DNA of 64,000 nucleotides from Hydractinia symbiolongicarpus (Eukaryota > Cnidaria > Hydrozoa > Anthoathecata > Hydractiniidae): assembly GCF_029227915.1 (NCBI RefSeq), contig NC_079879.1, positions 34,352,501-34,416,500 on the forward strand, read 5' to 3'. Within the stretch, counting starts at the first letter, position 1; each line of letters opens with the position of its first letter. Shown here piece by piece: positions 33,903-46,895 of the stretch. Made by a program: the position numbers and the translations under genes. The notes under the pieces were generated by a model. That model ran no database searches and had not been told where the DNA came from. It saw only the letters and a program-made list of their open reading frames with translations.

Positions 33903-36900
33903 TTTTATTCTGGTTGACCAAGCAGTTAGATAGCTATGGAATTATATATGGGACAATATTTGTGTATGGTTTCCATAGATTGCTTGCATGTTCAACCAAA
34001 TCGCATTTAGTCTCATCTATTTTAATACAAAAATAATTCCTTTATCCCATTTCCTAGATAGAAAAAATCTTCTTAAAAGTTTTGATTAGTTTTGCTAAGT
34101 TTTATTATTATATAGGCTCTCGGAATGTCTTTACTAATGTGCTCTTATTCTACTGGATTAATTCTTGGACCAGGCATCGGAGGTAAGTGCTCTAGCAAGT
34201 GTCCTTGTTGTTAACTCGTTTGTCTTAAGTCAATTAAAAAGGGAACACTTTTTATAAATTTGTGATTATTATGTCGCCCAGCTAAGTGAGTATGCATTTT
34301 ATTAAATTCTTATTGATAAGCTAGATTTTATATTAAACTTTCACTTTTAGCATTTTTGGCGTTTCCTGTGGATAGCTACCCAAGTATATTTACAGGTAAG
34401 GGGCTGTTTATATGAGTCCGGTTGGCGGGCTGGCCTCATATTTTTACTCATCTGTTTATATGGTCAATCGGGCTGGCTCAATAGGCGAGATCTCGCTTCT
34501 TAGAGGCGAGACCCCGGTAGGCGAGATGAACTTTCTCTCATATAAACAGTAACAAAGCGGTCTAACCCGCCTATGCGAGATGGTTTATTATGCTTAACTA
34601 ATTAAAACCTTTGTTATAAAAAATATTTATTTTCGTTTTATATGAAAACTTTCTAAAATTGCAGTTAAATGGAAACGAGCTCAAGCAACGGGTAATCTGT
34701 TTTCCAGATGAACTTTATCATAACAATATAACTCTAAAATTTCGGTACCAAAAATGGTGGGTTGCCCAGTTGGCTCTTAAGTAGTATAAAAAGATTTTTC
34801 CTAAAGAAATGCTTTTCAATGTCTTCTAAAAACAAGTTTGAATGAAGAGAAAATGATTAAAAAAATGAAGATATTGTATGATCCTTGTATTATTATAGGT
34901 TCAATTTTTGCCAAATTTCAAATTCTTTTACCGCACCTTGTCGTCGTCTTCGCTCTACTGGTCGCCGTATGTTTGACCGTTTATATTTTACCACGTGATA
35001 GAAGGTATGGTTGTTACATTGTTTTTCTTTAAGGAGTCGAGGCTCAACATTTTAGTTGTTAGAAAGTTGTCAGGATCCTCGTAGTTCAAATAGTTAAAAA
35101 AATTGTCTTTTCTTAAAAAAAACTAATCTGGAAGCATTGCGCAATTTTGAGACAATTTTAAGGACTAAATTTGATGGAGGTGAAGGTAATTTTATAAGCT
35201 GTGGTAAATTATTGCTGTTGGAAAACATTTTATCCTCTAAAATTCTTAAGGACCGTTGACAGCGATAAAAATCTGGTAACTCCATTCGGTCCGGACGAGG
35301 GGCGGATTTCACCTTTAAACAGAATGATGATAAAAATCTTTGTAAAAGTAATTGAATTTTAAGCAAACAAAATGAAAGCTCCCAATGACGTCACAGAAAA
35401 AATGCGAACATAAGCAAAAAAATTATTGCTGTCACTTTGTTCCTTAGACGTATTATAAGCGTGTCAAATCTGATTCTATTTTAAAAATTCTAGCGGAAGT
35501 TTGGTCGGGTTGGAATAGCCTCCTCCCTCCCGGTCATAATATGTTTGAAATACCCCGGGCTAAGGTTAAAGACTTTGTAAAAAGTTCCTTAGCTTAACGC
35601 ACATTGCACCTTACCGGATGTAATAGACTAAATAATGTGCAACAAACAGAAGATTTGAAAATTAAAGCAAAGAAAAAACTTTCTTCCAGCATGACAATTG
35701 ATGAAAAGACGAAACTTTTAACTTCAAACAAATCGTCTGTCTGCAGTTCCGGAAAGAAAAACGAAATTTTTGATGTTGTGGAAAATGAAATAGTAGAATA
35801 TAAAACCAGGTCCTGCTGTCGCGCATGTGACTTTAAAAATTCGCGACTTGGAAATATTTTGAGGTAAAGTTATTGATTAGACTTCTGCTTTTGTTATAAA
35901 ATTTCCATTATAAGGAAAGCCGATTTAGAAGTTTGAACTGAAGGTACCTTTTTGTTATTCTTTCGCAACCAAATAATAATGGAAAAATAAAATGCGTATT
36001 AAAATCAACTAAAAAGTTCTTCTTGTACTTTTATTTTTTTTAAAAAGGATGAAGAAATTATTTGAACAAAATTTCTTGTACCTGACGTGTTACTTGAAAT
36101 AACAATAATGAATCTATGATTCTTCATGTTACTTTGGAATTCGCATTGTAGAAAAGGGCTGATTTTAATACGGTCCTAAATCTTTAGGCGTAGGAAATGC
36201 ATTCTGGTTTGCTTTGCATATGCGTCATACAACACGCTAGCTGTAGGGTACGACGAATTCTTTCCACTATATGCTGCAACGTCGAAACAATACGGTGTGT
36301 GTCTTCGTTATTACACTTTTTTATCGCTCCGTAACATTTGTACTTTTTATTCTGCTAAAATTAGCAAGAAGTCAAAAATGCGAATAGTTTTATTATGTTC
36401 TCATACTTGAATGTGGAAATATAATTTTTGATACAGCTGCACGCTTTTTTTAAGAAAAATTTGAAAAATTTAGAGAACATAACTTTAAAATTCTGCCCCA
36501 TGTTGTTCTTACCTAAGACAATCATTCGCATCGCGCACAGCAAAGAATTCTTTTTATGAATAAAGTAATCCTTCTCTGTATCTGACCTGAAATCAAGCAA
36601 CATGTTTGAGTTAATAATCTTTCTTTTCAATTTGAAATTATTAGCTGAAAGAGAATTGAATCATAATTTACATCAGAAAAATTCACATTATGGGTTGTTA
36701 GGTTGTTCATAGTTTTGGAAAACAGTAATTCAGCTCAAAGCTTGTGTTCTTGCAAAACTGCTTTTATGTGAATACATGCATGCACCATAATAAACCGATC
36801 AGAATTGTGTGGAATTTTTATGTAAGGATAAACCAATTCTTAATTACAATAAAAGCCACTTCTACTAGCCACAAAGTAGATATGCCTTTTTGTTACATTA

Positions 36901-39320
36901 CTTTTTAAATGTGATTTTAGGAGGTTACGATTTTAACATTACTCAAATTGGTACAGCCCTACTCATTGTTGCTATGGTAACGATAACCCTCGAAGTAGCT
37001 TTATTTACCAAGGTAATGAATCTATAACACTCTCTGAAAATATTGAGTATGAACAGTGAAAAACACTGTGTGAAATCAATATAAATAAATAATAACACTG
37101 TGTGAAATCAACCTTTCACGCGTTCTTTATTGGAAATTGATTCTGCGTTTTTTTGTAATTTATCAGCGTCATTTATGTTCTTAATACGTCTATACCATGG
37201 TTATAGTTACGTCCACTTTACTAGCCTTAAAGTTTACTTCTCTATTTCAAAGTATCTTATCTGCAAAAGCACACATAATATATAATTCCTTTTGTTTCAT
37301 TTCAATTTGTAAGTGCTACATACCCGATTCAGTAAGCCTGTCATCTTAAATAAGAGCTCGCCGAGGGGATTTGTTGGAAATTTTTTCGTATATATCAAAA
37401 TTGAGTCGCTGAAATCATAATGAGGCTTCGAACATCGTTGTGTTTTCTACCAATTTCGTAACATCACTAACCATACGCCATATACCATACCGTAATTAAA
37501 GTTAACATCTTCGAAGTGGAAGGTAAACTGTAATATTTTGATAAGTGATACTCTTAAGGGAAATGCTAATGATAAAAGGGGCTACGGAACGGCTGTTGGT
37601 TTTCGGCTTTAGTGACTTACACGAAAGTCGAGCTGATGGCGGCGAAAAACAACTTGGCCATTTTTCCTGCATGTATGTAATTTACAGACTAGAACATATA
37701 GATATATCTAGAATTTTTATCTTCTCCAGCCTTGGTGTTTCTTTGTAATATACTTTTCGAAAAAGCAATATTGAACCAGCGAGCAAAGTGTGCTGGTCTG
37801 TTCATTGCACAAAACGCGTTTGCCGGATTTTTAAAATGTGCGCGGAATATGCGGAGAGTAAGAATTTTAACCGGTTCGTAGCCCCTTTAATCGAACCAGT
37901 TCTCTTATTTGCATCATTACTGGAAGCAAGAAGACAATTCCGTAAAACAGAAAAACAACACGAATGTGCACATATCCAAAACATTTTGGGTACGTTTTAG
38001 GGTCTTGTAATCCTAAAAGTATATTGTCATTAAAAAGTGTGTGACTGTCTGGTTTCTTTTTAATTCAGTGTCAACATTTAAAGAAATTTCGTTTTTTTAT
38101 TGGATCGTATTTGTTATTCTGAAGGAGGATTTAAACATCAAATGTCAAACTTTCAATATTAAGAAAAGTATGAGACACTGAAAAAAGTTTGTTATAAAAT
38201 TAGGAATGGTATGAATTTGCACTACTCAGTTAGTTCTTGATCGATGGAGAGTATATATTTTTTTGTTTCAGCTAGTCAAAAAATTTGGAGCAAAACTGGT
38301 AAGCTGATACACTTTAGTTTACTTGACTTCACATACATTGTTGAGGTGGTATGAGTTTATCCACAGTCTATCTGATCTTTTGGAGCAATATTATACCGTT
38401 TATCAACTGCAGATTAATTCAGTACTGTATGTCTGTTGAATGAATAAATAAAGAATAAATAAATAAATAAACATGACTTTGCATGATTTTGATTGACCAA
38501 GATATATTGGACCCTCTCTAATGAGAATCCTAATATTCCTTTGTATATATTTCTTCAATCGTGCTATAGAGATGCGCTCTATAACACGATTGAAGAAATA
38601 TATTCAAAGTGAACAACTCTAGATCGAATACAATTCATTTCGTCATTTCATTCCAATACAAGCGAACATCTCTTTAAACTGGATAACATTTTTTTGTTCC
38701 AAATTGTCTACTTTAGATAGGCATAATCTTGCGTCCACAAATTGCTCATCACTGCTTAATATAACGTTTCAACTTGTAGGTATTTATATGCTGTACCTTG
38801 TTTCAATCTCTGCTGCTGCCATTACACGTTCCGCTGACAATCATATCCAACAGGTAAAAGCAAGCACCGTAAATTCTTAAGGGACATTTTTACGTTCCTA
38901 AATAAATCACTAAATTTATACAAACACTTGTAGTCCTTATCACGACATTTTTCATCAGTTGTGAATTAAGAACCATGAACTAAATTTTATAGTTTTACAT
39001 CTGTGTTCATCTGGAAGCTTTTCACATTTCGTTTTATAAAGAAACGGTATTGCATTATATTTTTTATATCAGGATAATATTTTGGATGCTTCTTCTTGCG
39101 CTTTTGATCTTGATGCGAATTTGTATTGAAGGATCAGTTATTTCAGTTGCTGTAATGTTAAACAATTCTGTCGAATCAAATTATCTTGGAACAGTAAATG
39201 GATTGTCCATGACAATTTCTGCAGTAGGAAGGTAAGGAGATTTAAAGATTTAAAATATGTCATATTCCAATAAAGAAAGAGGAAATTTCCTTATGTAATT
39301 TATCGGGGGAAATTTTTCAG
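33903..39320 (-). repeat. Right arm of the ~5.5-kb inverted repeat
   Basis: Inverted copy of 27579-33175. Homology stops at about 39320, just past the splice donor of the penultimate transporter exon. Unrelated, element-rich DNA follows. Confidence 0.93.
34116..39231 (+). pseudogene. Truncated second copy of the ZIFL-like MFS transporter
   Basis: Nine exons mirror those of the left copy: 34116-34182, 34351-34395, 34899-35004, 35627-35863, 36188-36294, 36921-37012, 38272-38298, 38780-38853 and 39073-39231. All frames and splice sites are intact. It lacks the 5' exons (including the GYLADIKGRK exon found only in the spacer) and the last exon; virus-like and retroelement DNA begins instead. Where the copies differ in exons the changes look conservative: in exon 38780-38853 I count two synonymous changes and one Val/Ile. 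That suggests the outer arm is a real allele or paralog that was under selection, now present here as a fragment. Confidence 0.8.
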
Positions 39321-39939
39321 AAGTGTTTTTCAAAAGGGTATTTCCCTATGCGCATGTGCGACACCATTTAACTGTAATAAGCGCTAAGCCTGTTGTCACG
39401 ATTAATTTTTAAACTTTCACAAAATCTTACTCCGCAAAATAAAATAATACAGACCGATTGTTTTTGATATGACGGGGTAGCTACGGTTTGTAAACTCTGT
39501 TTTTATTTCAGCTATCGTTGGGGGAAATTTTCTTTCTTTTAAAAAATATGTTATAGTCGCAACACTATAATTGTGTATGCGCTTTACTTGATTTACAACA
39601 TATTGTATACCTGTACTAAAGCACTCCAACTGATTGTGTGACACAGTTTACGGCTCTTATTAAGCGCTCCAGAGAGATATAAATGGTGCGTTCAAGCGCA
39701 CCCACACGACATCATTGCAAAAGGAAATTCCCCAAATCTGGCAAATCCGGAAATTCCAAGTAATCCGACAAAACCGGAAATTCCGAGAAATCCGACAAAT
39801 TCCAAGACATGCGCAGTAACACGTGACCCAGCCGACGGAAACCGATAAATTTAGCGCATGCACAATCGAGTAGGGGAAAGTCCCTATTCAAAGCCATGAC
39901 AGTGCTAGTTGAGCCTGGGATATAATAATAAAGATGAGC
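39321..39939. other. Palindrome-distal spacer with short AAATCCGGAAATTCC repeats
   Basis: No gene is supported. At 39715-39805 there are four to five imperfect copies of an AAATCC(GG/GA)AAATTCC motif. Base composition becomes less AT-rich toward the right. Confidence 0.5.
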
Positions 39940-40480
39940 CGACATCATGAGAATGCAACTCGCGACCATTTCAAGACCCATGAAATGTAGGCCAGAGAGG
40001 TTAAAGAGAAACCCCATATACTCGAGATTGTTCCGGACCATTTCAAGACCTAGGAAATGTGCGCCCGAAAACCATGGCTGCTCAAGCATGTTCCAGAAAC
40101 TTTCAAGACGCAAGAAATATATACCAGGGCAGTTAGTGGGGAACCCCAGATGCTCGGGTATATTCCGGACCATTTCAAGACCCATGAAATGTGCACTAGT
40201 GCGGTTGAAAATGATCCTGTGGTATTCAGGTTTCTTCCAGAAACATTTATGACCCAGGAAATGTGTATCGGGACCGTTGAAGAGGAATCCCAGATACTCG
40301 GGATTGTTCCAGACGCTTTCAAGACCCAAGACATGTACACAAGGGCGGTTTAGGAGTACCATGGCTGCTCAAGCATGTACAGGGTCTGTTGGACGGATGC
40401 CCTTGCTACTACAATATGTCTCGGAGCATTTCAGATCCCAGGAAATGTTCCCCTGGTTGTCCACGTGGGAGTTGAATTAG
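39940..40480 (+). pseudogene. DUF4116-like 24-residue repeat protein, degraded
   Basis: A tandem 72-base repeat of about seven units encodes a 24-residue motif on the plus strand. It is of the form AVxxxPxxLxxVPDxFKTxEMCT (for example IPDHFKTHEMCTSAV, then VPDAFKTQDMYTRAV). This matches the general style of DUF4116-type repeats known from bacteria and large DNA viruses. The frame is broken by at least two TAG codons in the first units and a frameshift near 40350. A 216-codon frame on the opposite strand is a shadow of the same repeats. It is probably part of the virus-like element whose other pieces lie at 46306-46780 and 51509-54091. Confidence 0.55.
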
Positions 40481-40683
40481 ATGAGATCACTGGTTATCTT
40501 ACAACCCTCGGGCTGTAACATAAATGGTACACTGTGATGAATGTGAACACCTGCTCGACACCTATGACAGATGCTCCTGTGGACGGAGGTTCTTCATAAG
40601 AGCTAGGCTGCTCTACTGGTCCTGCTACCAGGAGTACATCACGTACAATGGTGGAAGTTGCGATTGCGCAACGACGACATAGT
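40481..40683. other. Virus-like element sequence left of the BEL insertion
   Basis: A less AT-rich segment without an intact frame. Its last five bases (ATAGT, 40679-40683) are the left target-site duplication of the BEL/Pao element. Confidence 0.5.
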
Positions 40684-40991
40684 TGTTTCGAACTTCGTTC
40701 GCAGAACGCTTTCAGCAACCGGCAGTGCACAAGATAAACAAACGATATCGTAGAGTACAGACGCTAAGAAGGCAGCTAAGAAAGTAGAATGCAATACGAC
40801 AAACACGTGGTCGAAAAGTGAGAAAATGACAGTCTTTTTTTAACGATTTTTCTTGTATTTTTGATTATGTTCAGAACTAAGGTTTTATTTTGTTCATTGT
40901 ATAGGTAATCGAACTTGCCAAGCCAAGAGAATCTCATGTTTGATTATACATTTCCACAAATTTGTTTTCTATCTGTATGATCCACAAAACA
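40684..40991 (+). repeat. BEL/Pao 5' LTR
   Basis: 308 bases, TG...CA ends. It starts in a small palindrome (TTCGAACTTCGTTCG). It matches 45940-46248. Confidence 0.93.
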
Positions 40992-41253
40992 TTCGATTAC
41001 TGACTACACTTGATGTATTGCAAAGGCGATTATAAAATCAACTGAACATCCGAATTTATTGAATTTATATATGTACTTAATTCACTGTTAATGTTACGCA
41101 AGAACACTGTCCAAATCGCCATCTTAAAAAAAATTACGAGGAAGCCAAAATTTTGAAGCGACTTCGTAGCTTTAATTAGCACTGTAGACCAATAAACGCT
41201 ACTTTGGGGCTATTTCGGACCGGCCAGCTATAAACTGCGGATCCGCCCCAAAA

Positions 41254-44200
41254 ATGAGCACCACAGAAAACGATGTACCCGATCAGTCGAATGCGAAAAG
41301 GGAACGCATACAAGCTAAAAGAACTTACACAAGACAAGCTAACAACTTATGAAAATCTCTTGAAAATAATGCTATTCTCGCCACTATTAAAAATAGATTT
41401 TCAGATCTCAGACAAGCTTGGATAGTGGTGCAGGAGAAGCACGATCAATTTGTTTCGATCTTGGCATCGGAACAGCAAGAAACGGAAGATAATTGGATAG
41501 AGGAACTAAATAACGTCTATGGTGAATTGGAAGAAAAAACTAATTGGTTTATTCAGAAATCAGAGGCTGAGGAAGCACTATTGAAATTACTCTTAACGTA
41601 TCGCGAGAGAATTGAATACAAGTGCTCCAATATCAGATCATGTGATGAATTTCGGGGAAATGTTAATCTAAGCGACTCTCGAGATCCCCGAAATAGCCTT
41701 GAGAATACATTGAAGCAGCGCTGCTGGTTGCACCAAGTTAACGGGGACCATCCTATCTGGCGATGCAGACTCTTTCAAAGCAAATCTCCGGAAGAAAGAG
41801 TTGATCTAACCAAAAAGTATAACACTTGTTTTGCATGTCTTGAAGTAGGACATGTGGCTAACAATTGCAAGAGAGGATTCAAATGTCGCAAAGAGGAGTG
41901 TGGATTGCCCCATCACCAACTTCTACATGAAGCGCACGCTTCTGGAGCTGTATTTCATGGCCGCTCATTAGCTCAAAAAAGAGAGGTCATTCTTCAAGTC
42001 CAGGAAGTAAGATGTTATGTCCTGTGGGATGGAGGAAGCACTATTTCACTAATTACTTTCAACGCAGCCAGAAGACTAAATTTGAGCGGAAGGAGTACAA
42101 GAGTGGAGATAACAAAAGTCGGTGGAGAAGTTTCTCTTATCGAATCTATGAAATACAATGTTACGCTCATTGATGAGAACAATCGGCATGTTCGAATCAA
42201 TGTCTTAGGGATTGACGTTATTTCTAATGACATTGCTGGATTGCACACGAATGAAAATCCTGAACTGACAGCAGACATTCCACATACCAGTATTAACAGA
42301 CCGCAATTTGGAGGTCGTATAGATTGTCTCATTGGATACGACTACGCAGCTTTCCATCCAGTGCCGATAAAAGTTGCAGGACATTTACTTGTACTTCAGA
42401 ATATATTTGGTTGCCTAGTAGGTGGTTGCCAGCCAGTGAGAAAAGGTGAGACTAAAAGAGTGGAAAATGCACAGGTCTGCCACGTTCAAGGGCATCTAAA
42501 CGAATTCTTTTCTATTGAAAGCTTAGGAATTCAGTGTACACCTAGATGTGGTTCTTGCAAATGTGGAAACTGTCATCCAGGGGGAAAGGATATGACACTG
42601 AAGGAAGAGAGAGAATACAGGCTAAGTGAAGATAACTTAAAATATGATGAAACCGAGAAAAGGTGGGAGGCGGCTTATCTATGGATAAAGGACCCCCATG
42701 AACTTCCAAACAATAGATCGGTTGTGCTAGCAAGATTACAGTCAACCGAAAAACGCTTACTAAAGAACTTAGAACATGTTGATACTTACAATCGACAAAT
42801 TCAAGACATGATTAAAAGGGGAGCTTCCAGAATAGTCAGTACGGAAGAATTGAATCAGTATCGCGGACCAATTCATTACATTTCCCACCATGCCGTCCTT
42901 AAGCCGGATTCTAAAAGTACACCGTGTAGAATTGTATTTTAGCAGTGCCAACTTCCACGGCCATGTCCTCAACGAATATTATGCTAAAGGCCCAGATATG
43001 TTGAACACGTTGCTGGGGGTCTTGCTGAGATTCAGGGAAAATCGTGTAGCCCTTCTTGGTGATATATCAAAAATGTTTCACGCTATAAAAATACCAATTC
43101 GTGATCAGATGACACACTTGTTCTTATGGCGAGATCTTCAGACAGATAAAGAACCAAACACATATGCGATGACAGCTGTAAATTTTGGAGACAAACCTTC
43201 CGCGACTATGGCTATGGTCGCCCTACGAAAGACGACAGAAAAGCAAAGGCAGAACTACCCCATAGCGTGTAAAGCAATTATAGACAACAGTTACATGGAC
43301 GACATCACAGACAACGCTGATAACGCGGAGGAAGCAATTCAGCGAACTCGGGAGATCGATATCATTTTTGCAACGGGTGGTTTTAAGATTAAGGAATGGA
43401 CGATATCTGGGTTAGAGAAACCAGGTAGTGATGGAACTCATCCAATTGGTGAATTAGATAATGAGGATACGGAGAAAGTGCTTGGAATGAAATGGCAATT
43501 TAAAGTTGACCACTTACTTTTTGATATCAACAAGCAAAGTCAACGCCTCTACCGATTCCAACAGACTTCAGAGCCATCAAGATTCACAAGAAGAGAGATA
43601 TTATCCGTTGTCAACGGTATATAGGATCCCTTAGGACTTCTTTCACCCTACACCGTACAAGCCAAAATCATGATGAGAAAACTATGGACAAAGGATCGAC
43701 AAATATCATGGGATGACCCACTGCCGGAAAATCTAGCGGATGAATGGCGTGAATTCTTTCAAGTCCTACCTGAATTACAAAGGATTTCTTACCCTCGAGC
43801 CATCAAACCGGAGAAAGCTGTTGGAGAACCTGCATTGGTCATATTTTCTGATGCATCTGGAACAGCATATGGTGCCGTGGCTTACGCCAGATGGGAACTG
43901 ATTGACGGGTCATTTGGAAGTAGAATCATTGTGGCTAAGAATAGAGTCGCACCCATAAGGATAATTGACATTGTGCGCTTGGTGTTAATTGCTGCTGTTT
44001 TAAGTAAGCGCATCAGATGCTTTATCAAAAAGGAGACTAAATTGAAGTTCTCAAAAGTGTATCACATAGTTGATAGTGAAATAATAAAAGCGATGATCTC
44101 GAAGGAAAGTTATGGTTTCAACACATTTACTGCAAACAGAATTGGCGAAACACAACACTCTACCAGTCCATCAGAATGGTTTTGGGTGAAGGGCTATCTA

Positions 44201-45921
44201 AACATAGCTGATTGGATCACCAGGGAAAAACATCCAAAAGATCTCGACAGGGAAAGCATTTTGGCAGACCGGACCACGATTTTTGTCTCGATGCGTTGAT
44301 AACTGGCCCGTTCAAAGTACCACCACCTTAAAAGAATTACCAGAATGTCCAAAGATTTCTTTTGTCAATGTGTCCGATGGTCAGTTTGTGGAAACATTAG
44401 CTGAGAGGATCGATATTGAGCGCTTCAGCAAACTCGAGCTACTTAGAAATACGACAGCAAGAATCCTAAGATTATACAAAAGATTCCTGTCGACCAACCA
44501 AGGTAGAGAAATAGGCAAAGGCGAGCTGACAATAGAGGACCGGCAATATGCAGACAATTTTTGGATCAAGGAAGCTCAGAGAACTATCGAGGACGGAGTT
44601 AAGAAGGAAAAGTATATTAAGCTGTGTCCGAAGTATGAAGATGAAATTCTGGTGGTGGGTGGTCGGACAGAGCGAGGGATGGAGGCGACGTGGAACAAGC
44701 AAAAGTTCATCCTTTTACCAGCAAATCACAGGCTATCCTATCTTATTGCCTCAACAGAGCATAAGTTGAGTGGACACTTGGGGATATTAGCGACGATATC
44801 AAGAATTAGGTCGCACTACTAGATCATTGGAGTGAGAGCCATAGTGAAAGGAATACTGTCGCGATGTGTTATCTGTATAAGGAAACGCAAGGAAAAGAGT
44901 CTTCAAGTCATGAGTAGCCTCCCTGTTGAGAGACTTCGCCCATCGCCACCGTTTAGTTCAACCAGTTTGGATTTCTTTGGACCATACCTCATTCGTGGTG
45001 AAGTGCAAAAACGAGTCAGAGGAAAGTGTTATGGTGTAATAATGACATGTATGGTGTCAAGAGCAGTTTACATCGATTTAAGCCACGACTACTCAACAGA
45101 TGCTTTTCTTCAAGTGCTACGACGATTTTCTAGTTTACGGGGTTGGCCGCGCAGGATTTACAGCGATCAAGGTTCACAACTTGTGGGGGGGGGGGGCATC
45201 TAACGAACTAAAGACTGCAATTCAAGGTATGAGCCAGTCGTCGATTCAGCGATATGGTCTAAAATACAACACGACGTGGAGGTTTTCTCCAGCCGATGGC
45301 TCATGGTTCAATGGTGTGACAGAAGCTTTAGTAAAATCAGTGAAACAAGTACTATATGCAACAATCGGAGAGCAAATTATGACGTTTAGCGAGCTACAAA
45401 CCATCATGTTTGAAGTGGCCCAAATTCTTAATCAACGGCCAATCGGTTCGCACCCAACGACACCGGACGATGGCTCTTATCTATGCCCCAACGATCTTAT
45501 TTTAGGGCGGGCTTCTAACAAATCGCCGCAAAGGCCATTTAAAGAAAGAATTAGCAACAAACATAGGCTCGACTTTATTGAAGCTGTAGTTAACTCATTT
45601 TGGAAGAAGTGGTCCCGTGATGTCTTCCCCAACATGGTCATGCAACCCAAATGGCATGTTGTGAGGCGTAACGTGCAAAAAGATGACGTTGTACTTATCC
45701 AGGACAGTAACGCTTTCCGAGGAGAATGGAAAATGGGAGTGGTCACAGAGACACATCCTGGAGACGACGAAAAGGTGAGACGTGTAACTGTATCTTACAA
45801 AAACATTCGCCACGAGAACGACGCTAACAGCTACGGAGGTATTCGATATACGAGAATAGAACGACCAGTTCAAAGACTAATAGTGCTTATTCCGGCCGAA
45901 GAGAGACAAACTATAGGTTGA
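41254..45921 (+). pseudogene. BEL/Pao gag-pol, interrupted
   Basis: The frame starts at the ATG at 41254. In order: gag with a BEL-type knuckle region (CFACLEVGHVANNC, 41829-41870); an aspartic protease region (WDGGSTISL, about 42027); a linker ending in GYDYAAFHP; RT with ISKMFHAI and the catalytic YMDD (about 43290); RNase H (VIFSDASG, about 43850); integrase with D, D and E in LDFFGP, YSDQGS and NGVTEAL (about 44965, 45160 and 45315). Breaks seen: TGA at 41350, a frameshift near 42935, TAG at 43622, a frameshift near 44290, TAG at 44820, and a 12-G run at 45185-45196 that shifts the frame inside the integrase core. Most single breaks are in frame with open sequence on both sides, so decay is moderate, consistent with the small LTR divergence. 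Confidence 0.92.
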
Positions 45922-45939
45922 GTATTTTGCGGTGGGGAG

Positions 45940-46248
45940 TGTTTCGAACTTCGTTCGCGGAACGCTTTCGGCAACCGGCAGTGCACAAGATAAACAAACG
46001 ATATCGTAGAGTACAGACGCTAAGAAAGCAGCTGAGAAAGTAGAATGCAATACGACAAATACGTGGTCGAAAAGTGAGAAAATGACAGTCTTTTTTTTAA
46101 CAATTTTTCTTGTATTTTTGATTATGTTCAGAACTAAAGTTTTATTTTGTTCATTGTATAGGTAATCGAACTTGCCAAGCCAAGAGAATCTCATGTTTGA
46201 TTATACATTTCCACAAATTTTTTTTCTATCTGTATGATCCACAAAACA
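45940..46248 (+). repeat. BEL/Pao 3' LTR
   Basis: 309 bases matching 40684-40991. The duplication ATAGT follows directly. Confidence 0.93.
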
Positions 46249-46305
46249 ATAGTGAGGTTTTCCCGTCCAGAGTTTTGTGGGGTAGTACTTTACAAAACGC
46301 AAAAG

Positions 46306-46780
46306 ATGGAGGAGGATAAAACATGCACACACTGTAAGAAAAACCTACCAATATGTAACTTCAAGTTGATCCAACCCAACGGACAACGAGCAAAAATGTG
46401 TATCGGTTGCCTTGATTGCAAAGGCATTACGGAAACGAACCAAATGCCCACATCAAAAACGAAGACGCCATTGCAAGGAATGCGATCGCCCTGCTTATCA
46501 ACATCACCTCATTCTGAGCAGGATTCACAAGGCCTTAAACTATGATACAGAGATAGCTCCCACAGAGTACCTGGGGTGCAATATTTTTACATTCATGAAG
46601 CACATCCAGGCCTAGTTTAGGGATGGGATAAACTGGGGAAACCGGGGGCAGTGGCAGTTTGACCACAAGGTGCCACTTAAGTATAGGGAGAATGGAAAAT
46701 ATCCTAGCGAAGAGACGCAACTCGCGAGGCTCCACTACACCAACATGCAGCCCATGTGGGTTTCAGATAACCAAACGAAA
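46306..46780 (+). pseudogene. Zinc-ribbon/HNH-nuclease-like viral gene, split by the gypsy element
   Basis: The frame from ATG 46306 starts with a zinc-ribbon pattern (CTHCKK...CIGCLDC). After a frameshift near 46420 it continues with CKECDRPAYQHH and YLGCNIFTFMKHI, then past a stop near 46616 with GQWQFDHKVPLKY and RLHYTNMQPMW. The YLGC..TF..HI ... WxxDHxxPL ... YTNxQPxW order is that of HNH-type endonuclease-like proteins common in large DNA viruses and phages. The frame runs directly into the gypsy LTR at 46781. On removing the gypsy element and one GAAA copy, it would continue into 51509. The gene is doubly broken besides the insertion. Confidence 0.6.
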
Positions 46781-46895
46781 GTTTTATATTCGGAGCGTAA
46801 TCTTCTCTAACTCAATATTTACAAGTGTGCTCTTATTGTTCATAGTGTGCATACAAAGTTGGCCGCTTGGTATGCACCAGGTTGGCAATATTACA
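46781..46895 (-). repeat. Gypsy 3' LTR
   Basis: 115 bases. It matches 51388-51504 except for several substitutions and a 2-base indel. Confidence 0.88.

Larger units (their letters stand above)
40684..46248 (+). mobile_element. BEL/Pao LTR retrotransposon, 5.57 kb, degraded
   Basis: The element is bounded by 308/309-base LTRs that begin TGTTTCGAAC and end CA, and by a perfect 5-bp duplication ATAGT (40679-40683 and 46249-46253). By eye the LTRs differ at about eight positions plus one indel (about 97% identity). A purine-rich tract (GCGGTGGGGAG) precedes the 3' LTR. Internal order is gag zinc knuckles, protease, RT, RNase H, integrase, as in BEL/Pao elements. The coding region has at least six breaks, so the copy is inactive. 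Confidence 0.95.

Noticed and set aside
39712-40362. 216-codon minus-strand open frame with internal repeats
   Set aside because: It lies over the 72-base tandem repeats. The plus-strand frame gives the DUF4116-like VPDxFKT motif, so the minus frame is a shadow kept open by the repeat.
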